Part shown: positions 55,430-64,000 of the stretch, in pieces
Layout: the number at the start of each line of letters is the position of its first letter
Numbering within the stretch: position 1 is the first letter of the stretch
NCBI GenBank assembly: GCA_037962975.1
Contig: CM075675.1
Span: 8,814,001 to 8,878,000 of the forward strand
Source of the DNA: Clitoria ternatea
Taxonomy: Eukaryota; Streptophyta; Magnoliopsida; Fabales; Fabaceae
Direction of reading: 5' to 3'
Length of the DNA stretch: 64,000 bases
Program-made: the position numbers and the translations under genes
The notes under the pieces: generated by a model
What the model was told of the DNA's origin: nothing
Seen by the model: only the letters and a program-made list of their open reading frames with translations
The model's database searches: none

Positions 55430-58400
55430 TAATCTTAATTTTCATTGTATGCATATACTGAAATAAATTAGTATTAATATTTTTTTTAGAACTCAGAGGC
55501 ATAGAGCGAATTCACTTTTGGTAGCAATTTCAGGTAAGGGGGAGTGAGATAAAAATATAATATGAAAAGACATAAGAATAATGGGAGGAGTTCCCTACTC
55601 ATTTTAAATTTCATAATATTATTATTTTAAAATAATAAATTTTAAATTAAGTATCTTGTGTAACTTACTCTGAAATACATATGCAAGGATCTAGACTTTT
55701 ATAACCTATACGAACTGGACTAAACCTATGCAAGGACTTGGAGTATTATGACCTATATGGACTAAACTAAACCTATGCAAGGATTGGATTATATGGACTT
55801 ACATAGACCTACGTGAGGAATGGACTATAAGAGCTTGGAATTAAGTTTATTAAATTAAATAACTATTAAACTTTAAATTATAATATTTATGAATGATATT
55901 TATTTGATTTGATTATGATTGATAATATTGGTGATTGATGATATTTGATTGTGATTGATGATATTACAATACTTGATTGTGATTGATGAGTGATTGATGA
56001 TCTTGTGATGTGGAGTTTGAGCATATAGCAAACATGACGGAAGGCTAAAACTCAGTAAGAATATACTTATTCCTTACTATTTACAGTATTACTTTAAAAG
56101 AAATTATTTATAACAATTTCTCAATGTTTATTCAGAATTATTGTTATATAATTTCTATAACTTACTTTTATCTTTTAAAATGAATTATTTAATTAAATTT
56201 TAGAATAATTTTTTAGTTATTAAAAAAAGAAAAAGAAATTGTTTTATGAAAATAATATATTCATATATGTATATATATATATATGAAAATATTTGATTCG
56301 CAAATAGAAATAATATACTTCAATAATATTTCATTTTAAACTTTTGAAATTAAGAGTTTTAATTTCAAAAGTGTTTTATTATATATTTTTCAAGTATTAT
56401 AAAAATGGAAAAAAATCGATAATTCAAACTTGTGTCTAAAGTAAATTAATTTCCTATAAATGCTCTAAAGAAGGTTTGGAATATATATTAAGACTTTAAA
56501 ACTCAAATCACAATAATATTGATTTGTGAATGATAAAAAAAACTGTACTGAAATTCTTCTGCGTGTGGCAGAACTTATTTAAGAGTTTGGAAATATGCAG
56601 TTTATCGGGGTGGCTATGTTGTTATTTGTAGGCCCCGAAGATATAATTTATAATTGAGTTTCTAAAAGTCTTAACCAACTAAATATGCGAGTAGTTCATG
56701 TATCATGAATTATTAAAAAGAAATGAGATGTGGTATTGCTTGGGGACGGATTATAGAAACCGAGGATACATTAAAGGAGGCTTAATTGTGAGCCTTGAGA
56801 TGAGAGAGTGTGAAAGGGTGCTTCAGGTGACCTGGGGTCGCTCCCTAGTGTCAGGTACTTTCACAATAAAAACCTTCTCAATCTGACTAGTCTCTAAGTG
56901 TTTCTATGTCAGTTGACTTGTTCATATGCCATAAAGGCATTTATGTTATTATTATCTGGAATTATGGAACAGTGTAAACTCCTGGTTGCCCCAGTATAAA
57001 TTAAAACTTAAGGGCCCACATGCATAAACTGAATGAGATAGTAGCATTAAAAACATTACATAACATTCATGTGATTGTGACATTTTATGTAGGTGGTTGT
57101 GAATGAAAATATAATTGTTATGTATGTGGAAACCATATATTCATAATTGATTGTGTATGAGATTATGACTGGTATTATTATATTAGTTTGTGAAAACCCT
57201 TATGCTTATGTCTTATCTGTAAGATATTATATTTTGTTTCTCACTCCTTCTTGTTTGAATTTCTGTGTCCAAAATAAATGTTATGTGATATATAGCTAGC
57301 AGTCCAGGATGAACGGATGTAATTATAAGAGGGTAAAGTGGTCTTATCCTCAATCGGATGGGTGAAGAGATATGACAAGAGTAGGATTCCAAAAACCTAT
57401 GGTTCGAGGGCTAGGAAATGATTGATCACAGTCGTAGTAGAGGTATAATTTAATTTTAGTTCACCTTATTACAATATCAAGTTGGATAATTGTAACAAGG
57501 TGAATGTTAAACTTTGATACAGTAATCTTTTATCATTTATGATTTCTATAAATTTATTTTGTCATTATGGACAAATATTGAGAGGCAACATTTTTTTTAC
57601 TTTCAATATTCAAAGAAAATCAGATGTATATACGTCCTTGTATACGCGAGATAAGAAATGATATATATATCTTTCTAAAGTTTTTAAAAGAAATAAGAAT
57701 ATACATATCTCGTGTATATAAGGGAGTGTTACACTTAAGTTGGGTAAACTTATTGGAAATGCATTTTTTTGCATAACTGATACGAAGGAAAGTTTAAGCA
57801 TTGACTATGGCGGCAGGTCCAAAATAGGTTGCATATAGTGCCCGTAAAGTTTCATAGCATTTAGAGGTCAAACGGGGCAAGTTAGGAGTTATGGAAGTTA
57901 GTTCGGATGCCAAAATCTATATAAAAATTGCATTTGTGCTTATAGTAATAGATTACAGGGGTCCTATAATCGATTACCCGCAAGCAAAAATGAATTCCTA
58001 CATAAGTTTCTCTTTAGTAATCGATTATAAAATTCTAATAATCGATTACCAACTTGTTTTTGAAACTTCGCCTGATTTAGGCCAAATTAGCTCTTGCATT
58101 CTTTATGAAAGTTGTAGATAATTGAGTTATAAACATTTTCCATTTTGATTCATCTTAAACGGAGGTTCGTAACTCAAGTTTTGCTTAAAAATACTACAAG
58201 GTATTTATGTTGAAAATTGTATGAGGGATAATTTTAAGTTTTCATGAATTTGGTGATCTTAAGGGTATAATTGGCCTTCGACCCCTTCACGAATTGAGTT
58301 TTATAACTCCCGTTAGACATAAAATACTAAATGATGTGCAATGAAATTACATCCTGAAAATTTTTCTAGTAACTTCTTCATGTTGTTTCTTTGAATTTTT

Positions 58401-58490
58401 TATATGTGCTGCATTATTTAAAGTAAATCTTACTAAATAGAGGTTAAAACCTCTAATTTAAATTAAATAAATATGTGGGGATGTCATACA
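55430..58490. other. Noncoding DNA with LTR-like blocks, TAATCGATTA motifs
   Basis: No gene. 55690-55830 has repeats of CTATGCAAGGAYT..GGACT. 55900-56005 has repeats of TTGTGATTGATGATATT. 57720-57735 (AAGGGAGTGTTACA) and 58478-58494 (TGTGGGGATGTCATACA) look like LTR 3' ends on the plus strand. 57945-58060 contains four TAAT(C/A)GATTA palindromic motifs, as I recall from legume gypsy LTRs. I cannot define complete elements. Confidence 0.4.
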
Positions 58491-58494
58491 ATCC

Positions 58495-59215
58495 ACATCC
58501 ATCACCTACAGTAACAAAGGATAGTGATTAGACAAAGATCTATTCATAGCCAATTGAAGACAATCTGGAAAATTTTAACAACCATTCGTGAGAACAAAGG
58601 AACCTATACAATCAACTTCTAGCAATCCCATTAGGTTGATACCATGTATAGCTCCTACCATTGAGAGGGAGATCAACCAACCCCCACTTCCAGAGTAAAT
58701 TCATTAAACAACCTCATCTCATTGTTATATATACTACCATCCACAACAGACCCGCTTCTCTCCCTACCACACTTAACAACATTGAAATCCCCAAACACAC
58801 ATCACTCAAGGCACTCTAAATGGTTTAATTTTACCTACAACAACTCCTCCCACAAACTTTTCTTCTCCTACGACAAGCAAGAAGAATAAATATTTAGAAT
58901 TACATAAGGATTTAATTTACCTCTCCATCGACCCAAACCCCCCAAGAAGCCAGAACTTTCAAACATCATTTGAAAGGATGCCTTATCTCATATGTACAAT
59001 AAACCCCCAACAACACCAAACTTAGGAGAAGCAACCCAATCAAAATCAGGCGATTTCCATATTAATCACATCCATATAGTTCAATTTTGATTCTTGAATC
59101 TTAACAAAATCAACTTTCATTCCACCTACCAATTCTGGAACTATTTTCTTCTTTAGTCTCCCCCAACTCTCTTATATTATAACTAAGAGTCAACGACATT
59201 CTCTTGAACATGTTG
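58495..59215 (-). pseudogene. LINE (L1-type) endonuclease fragment
   Basis: The minus strand, across frames, gives MSLTLSYNIRELGE, SPDFDWVASPKFG, GGLLYI.DKASF, LNIYSSC, EKKSLWEELL, CVFGDFNVVKCGRERSGSVV, EFTLEVGVG and RLFSHEWLLK-like text to about 58500. This is the apurinic endonuclease-like domain of plant L1 elements, including GDFN with its catalytic Asp/Asn. The reverse transcriptase expected downstream is missing: sequence changes to LTR-like DNA at 58490. Confidence 0.8.
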
Positions 59216-62200
59216 GAATTTACATTCCAAAGCCAGTTTTCTCTAATGGCCAACTTTATGTTGTTATATCAAGAGTTACAAGTAAGAGTAGTTTGAAATT
59301 ACTAATAACATACCTAGAGGGAAAATTTTCTAAAACTGTCTCAAATGTTGTCATAAAGACGTATTTCACAATTTATCTTTAGATAAGTGATTTATCTAAT
59401 CAATTAATTACATTTTTTATATGATCAATATAAAAAAAATATTTCTAACTTCTACTTACATCCATTTAAACACCACAGGACAAAATGAAATGAAACTAGA
59501 AAATAGGTTAATAGTACTTCTTGACTTCATATTTGATTTTTTCTTGTGGAAACTTCCTTTTACCAAGCTATCTTGAAATAAGCATAGATCATAAAGACTA
59601 TGACCAACATAGAGATTTGTATTGAGATTGATCTAGTATAAAATACCAATTAGTTATTCTAAGTTATTTCATTTACTTAAATATTTACTTTACCAAATAT
59701 TGATTCCTTTTATCTTTTTGTAATATATGTATGTATATGTTTTTATTTACAATTTAAAATAATTAGAAAAATTTACAATTAAATTATTAGCAATTATTAT
59801 ATTTTTTATAATTATTTTATGTTTCACATTAATTATAAATACATGAATTAGTAAACTAATAATTTTCTGAACAAAATATATTCATATAGAAAAATTTGTT
59901 TATAAAACTCAAACCTTATACGGTTTATTATTGAGAATAAAAAATACTATTGTCGAAAGTCCTATACTTATAATATGTTATATGATTTAAATATCTTATA
60001 TTACTTCTTACATTATTAATTGGTTTTGGGATAGATTTTTAACAAGTATAATTAAAAAAATTACTTAAAATTTTACAATATAATTAAAAAAATATACTTA
60101 AGTTATTATATTAATAATTTTTTAAGAATACTTATTTAAATAATATCTCTTTAGATAACACATAAATCTTAAAACGGCTTTATAATATCGGAGGGGTCAT
60201 TTAGTAGTTAGTTAATAGTAAATACGCACGATGGAGAGCAAACGCAAGCAGAGGAATGATAAATTATGTATAATCTTGAGGATGAATTTATTCTAAAACC
60301 ATATTTCTTTTCTCTATTATTTTAATCAAAAAGCCCATTTTGCAAGCATTTCTAGATTCTTCGCGTTAAGCGCCATGCTTTCTTCTTTTTGTATTTATTT
60401 TCATATTCCTTATTCTTTTTTTTCTTAAAAAAATGAAAAACTATTTGCCTTGTCATTATTACTATTAGTATTCCTCCATCAAATAGCAAATGGAAATTGT
60501 GTCTCCTTTCCAAGGGCTTGAATTTACAAACTTATTAAGGTGACTTGTCATTGAGTATGTTTGGTTTGTAGTTGGGAAAACAAAGTTGAATTGAAGTGAA
60601 AAATTTAAAAGTTAATATTAATTCTTCACGCCGTTTGAGATAATCAAAGTTCGATTGACCCGTAGGATCAAATTTTAGCTTTTGTAAACTTCCATTACTT
60701 TAAAACAACAGAAAAATGTTGTTTAACCAAACAGCCTCCCTATAAATCTGCTGTGTTGTATAGGTGATCTAAAACAATGTGATATGTGTAAGAAGGATGG
60801 AAAGTGATTAGAGTGGAGAAAATATATTTAATGTGAAAATATAACATATTTTAAAAAATAGACTTTATGATATCTAAATGGCAAATTGTAGTTATAAGAT
60901 AATTCAGATCTAAAATACATATCAAAAGGATATGTTGTTGTACTAATTTTTATAAAAAAAACATTATAAAATTTAAAATTTATCACTAATTTAATTTAAA
61001 TTGTTAATAGTAATAGTTTTAAAATAAGGATAAAAATATAAAAAATATCAAATATTTCTAGAAAAATAAACTTTGTGAACTAAAACATTAGTAGGAACTA
61101 AAGTGTATAATTTTATTGATATTATGGATAAACTTTTGATGGTGTTTTTAATTATTATTATTTTATTTTTGTGGCACTGGAATGAAGAAAACAAATGGGT
61201 TGCTTGTCCGCATTTTATTGTCCTTTTCAAGAACAAATTGAGTTGCTTCAAGATCCTGCCTTATGTTTTTTCTGTATGCAAATTTATTTTCATACCTTCT
61301 ATTTCAGGTTCCAATCATTAGCCTAAATAATATGCCTATTACCTAATCCCACCCTGGTTTAATTATAAACTCCAAACCCAAAACAAGTACAAAAAGAAGA
61401 AAGGTAAGATGCCTATATGTACCATTCATATAAAACATTTTACACTATTTTCCCTCTATTAATTCAATCATCTGATTTTATATAAATATAAAATTTAAGT
61501 TTGTTAAACTAACAAATAAACTAGTTAAAAATTTAAAATGAATAATGGAGAACTATAACTGATAAATTAAAATTTGTTAGAAATAATGTACCAAACACTT
61601 TTTTTAAAATAATCTATCAGATTTATAAGAAAGAAGTATAATTTTAATAAAATAACACTTATATACATACATAAAACACTGGTTAATATCACTCTTTACT
61701 TTATATCTCTCTTCTTTTTCTCTTTCACTTCTCATGTCTTTCATTATTATTTTTTTCAATCTTCTTTTCTTATTATTATTTTTCTCTTTTGTTTTTGGTC
61801 AAATTATTACTTTTCAAACACCAAAACAACACTGATAAAAATACGTTTTTCTTACTCTGATCCCCCACCCCCATTTCCCCTTCTTGCTGTTTCTTTGTGG
61901 GTTTTTTTGTTTTGAAGTTGTTCATATAGAAAATAACTGGAACTAGAAATGTTCAAGGTCTGTTATTTAATGTATGTCACTTGCTTACAATGTTAGGCCA
62001 TGGCCTTATTTATACAACATGATCATGAGTGGGTTTCACATACGATACCACTAACATAACAAATATTTATGGTGAGGTCCTTTTCCCTGATTACGAAAAA
62101 TGAGACCAACGGTGGGAGCTACCCTTGTTTCGGTGGAACAGAAGTCTTTTTGTGTTTTTTATCACAAACAGAATATACAAATCCAATTTCTCTTCAATAA
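59216..62200. other. AT-rich intergenic DNA upstream of the ATL gene
   Basis: Very AT-rich, with poly-A/T runs and no ORF with recognisable homology. The ORF pair at 61048-61321 lies on opposite strands of the same low-complexity DNA. It may hold distal promoter elements of the gene at 62545 but nothing specific can be pinned. Confidence 0.45.
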
Positions 62201-62479
62201 AATAAAGCAAGTGCTCAACTCACCGTTCACTCAAATCTCCATTCTCCACTAAACCACAGAGCCTTCATCTCCAAGCCAGAACGCTCTCTTTAAATTAACG
62301 TGTTTCTCTTTTTGACTCTATTCACTTTCCTTTCATCCTTCCATCTCCATCAATGACAACAAATCAACAACCAATTCTCCTCATCATCATCACAAAACCC
62401 CCCCAATAGAATTTCCCATCTTTTCCCCCACTTTCCTCTTCTAATTAACACAACAATTAATCAACCATCTTCTCCTCCC

Positions 62480-62486
62480 TTAAATA
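62480..62486 (+). promoter_or_regulatory. Candidate TATA box of the ATL gene
   Basis: TTAAATA lies 59 bp before the ATG. The preceding 250 bp is rich in CT/CA (for example TCTCCATTCTCC, CCATCTTCTCCTCC), as in many plant core promoters and 5' UTRs. If that tract is transcribed the real TATA is further up, for example ATAAAATAAAG near 62198. Confidence 0.35.
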
Positions 62487-62544
62487 CCCCACCATTCATC
62501 TCACATCACTTTGAGTTAAAAGCTTGCAACTTTCACACCCTCAA

Positions 62545-63537
62545 ATGTCTGAATCCCACTCCCACTTCACTCACCACCACCTCACATGGCTAATTTTTCT
62601 CACTCTCCTACACCATCGTGTTGCTTATGCACAATCATCCATGCAGCCAGTTCCCACATACATCAATCACCACAATTGGGAACCTTCAGTTGCAATCACT
62701 GTAGGAGCCATCATCTGTGCCCTTCTCTTCATGGGCATCATCTCAATCTACCTCCGAAGGTGTGCTGAGTCACACATCATCATTACCACCGCCCAAAACT
62801 CACACTTCCCTTCATGTTCTTGTTCACAAGAAGGGGTCAACAAGGAACTCCTCAACACCTTTCCAACCCTCTTCTACTCTTCCATCAAGGACCTCAAGAA
62901 GGGAGGAGAAACATTGGAATGTGCTGTGTGCTTAACAGATTTCAATGACAAGGACACCCTTAGGTTACTACCCAAATGCAACCACGTGTTCCACCCTCAA
63001 TGCATTGACTCATGGCTAGCTTCCCACGTGACATGCCCTGTTTGCCGTGCGAATCTAAACCAAGATTCATGCCATGTTGCCATAACTGTCCCTACCCATT
63101 TGAGCACTGATGAAGAAGGTTCTGGAACCAGAACGGAAACTACCCAAGAGAACCAAACAGAACCAAACTCAAACCCAAACCAAAACATGAACCAAGGTGA
63201 TGGTGAGGTTAGTAATGGTAACAATGGTGATGATGGGGGTGCATCAAAAAGGAACCTTTTGAGGTCAAACTCAACAGGGCATTCACTTGTTGAGCCAGGG
63301 AAATGTGTGGACAGGTACACGTTGAGGTTACCGGAAGACGTGAGAAGGTACATTTTGGTGAACCAAGGAGGAAGGGTTCTACGTTCTGCAAGTTACCACC
63401 ACAACAACAACAACGTTGTTAAGGGGTTATGTTGGAGTGACAGCGAAGAGGGTAACAGAGGGAAGAGAATGGAAGGTGAGGTGAGAATCGAAAGGTGGGT
63501 GATTTGCACGCCACCATTTGTTGTGCGTCATGGTTGA
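62545..63537 (+). CDS. ATL6/ATL31-like: ATL6/ATL31-like RING-H2 E3 ubiquitin ligase
   Basis: Intronless 330-codon gene. Residues 1-29 look like a signal peptide ending ...RVAYAQ; about 48-70 form one transmembrane helix (VAITVGAIICALLFMGIISI). A soluble region holds TFPTLFYSSIKDLKKGGETL, then the RING-H2 domain with ligands C126, C129, C145, H147, H150, C153, C164 and C167 (CX2C-X15-CX1HX2HX2C-X10-CX2C) and the usual Pro-Cys-Arg ending (CPVCRANL). The tail keeps RSNSTGHSLVEPGK, RYTLRLPEDVRRYI and a terminal ERWVICTPPF, features of the ATL6/ATL31 group. Those proteins ubiquitinate 14-3-3 proteins in carbon/nitrogen sensing and defence in Arabidopsis; the role here is inferred. The GLD motif is GVN (residues 97-99). 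Start: the first ATG; an upstream in-frame TTG is not needed. Confidence 0.93.
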   Translation: MSESHSHFTHHHLTWLIFLTLLHHRVAYAQSSMQPVPTYINHHNWEPSVAITVGAIICALLFMGIISIYLRRCAESHIIITTAQNSHFPSCSCSQEGVNKELLNTFPTLFYSSIKDLKKGGETLECAVCLTDFNDKDTLRLLPKCNHVFHPQCIDSWLASHVTCPVCRANLNQDSCHVAITVPTHLSTDEEGSGTRTETTQENQTEPNSNPNQNMNQGDGEVSNGNNGDDGGASKRNLLRSNSTGHSLVEPGKCVDRYTLRLPEDVRRYILVNQGGRVLRSASYHHNNNNVVKGLCWSDSEEGNRGKRMEGEVRIERWVICTPPFVVRHG

Positions 63538-63634
63538 GGACTTTCGTCGAACACTTGATCTGCACTTCGCATTGCACCCTCTTCCTGCACCGTTGTTAAG
63601 GGGGAAAACAGATTTGTGAAGTTTGGGTTGCTTC

Positions 63635-63640
63635 AATAAA
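63635..63640 (+). terminator. Candidate poly(A) signal of the ATL gene
   Basis: AATAAA about 98 bp after the stop codon, followed by TG/GT-rich sequence (TGGGTCGTTGTC, GATTTTGGTCTG). Confidence 0.55.
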
Positions 63641-64000
63641 TGGGTCGTTGTCAATTATCAAGATTATGAGATTTTGGTCTGACAAAAATGAAGCAGAGGA
63701 TTCAGGTGGAAGAAGAACAGTAGAGTCCTGAATGATTGAGTCAACTCGTTAAGTTTACGCTCTTGGCTTATGAGTCAACTCGTCTTCTTTTCCTTTTTTA
63801 TTTCACTTTATTTTTTAGGGTGAGAGAATGTGTGAGAGCAATGCTTCTTTACTTCTTTTGCTTATTTTGTTATTATATTTTATTCATTTATAAGATACCT
63901 AGTATTATTAATCATAATTACTATTTTTCTAATCATCTTATCTAAATTAAAGATTTCTTAAAATTTAAGGGCACTTAGCTTTGTCGGGCTTTGTAAATCG
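63641..64000. other. Downstream flank of the ATL gene
   Basis: No gene seen; AT-rich towards the end. A GAGTCAACTCGT phrase is duplicated at 63738 and 63771. Confidence 0.5.

Noticed and set aside
62524..62544. Seven-codon N-terminal extension of the ATL gene from a TTG
   Set aside because: Plant genes start at ATG; the first in-frame ATG (62545) gives a proper signal peptide.

Overview
This is nuclear DNA from a flowering plant, probably a legume-like eudicot. The evidence is plant-type CACTA (En/Spm), Ty1/copia, Ty3/gypsy, hAT and LINE remnants, an ATL-type RING-H2 ubiquitin ligase gene, a zeaxanthin epoxidase gene fragment, and TAATCGATTA motifs of a kind I associate with legume gypsy LTRs. 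The legume assignment is inference. I see one apparently intact host gene; nearly everything else is transposable elements.

Nested block, 1-37.5 kb. A decayed minus-strand Ty1/copia element (gag and protease at 36.3-37.3 kb; integrase, reverse transcriptase and RNase H at 0-3.2 kb) is split by a CACTA transposon, CACTA-1 (3217-36304, TSD TCT). CACTA-1 carries a piece of a zeaxanthin epoxidase gene. That piece is split by CACTA-2 (5954-24618, TSD CCT), which encodes a TNP2 transposase and a second protein joining a Transposase_24-like region to a Ulp1/C48-like protease. The TNP2 gene of CACTA-2 is split by CACTA-A (10327-19913, TSD TTT), an inverted element with the same two kinds of gene. Two relatives of CACTA-A also sit in CACTA-1: gene-less CACTA-B (25301-26910, TSD CCG) and the internally deleted CACTA-C (28927-32987, flanked by TAGA). 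All coding regions are broken by stops or frameshifts.

Middle, 37.5-48.4 kb. AT-rich intergenic DNA is followed by a minus-strand CACTA fragment (CACTA-4, from about 41378 to 45700). A 1.08-kb hAT-type element (44383-45464, 8-bp TSD) interrupts its TNP2 gene.

LTR element, 48388-54463. This is a complete LTR retrotransposon with LTRs of 1021 and 1005 bp and TSD AATAG. It codes only for a broken gag. Where pol would be it has a perfectly phased 37-bp tandem array and other repeats, so it is a non-autonomous, TR-GAG-like element.

Right end, 54.5-64 kb. In order: a hairpin-rich MITE, an AT-rich minisatellite, LTR-like noncoding DNA, a LINE endonuclease fragment, about 3 kb of AT-rich DNA, and an intact intronless ATL6/ATL31-like E3 ligase gene (62545-63537) with a poly(A) signal.

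The best new observations are the nesting, resolved to the base by TSDs and restored reading frames; the captured zeaxanthin epoxidase fragment; the gag-only retrotransposon with its 37-bp array; and the deletion-derived CACTA-C. I found no convincing tRNA, rRNA, CRISPR or viral locus.
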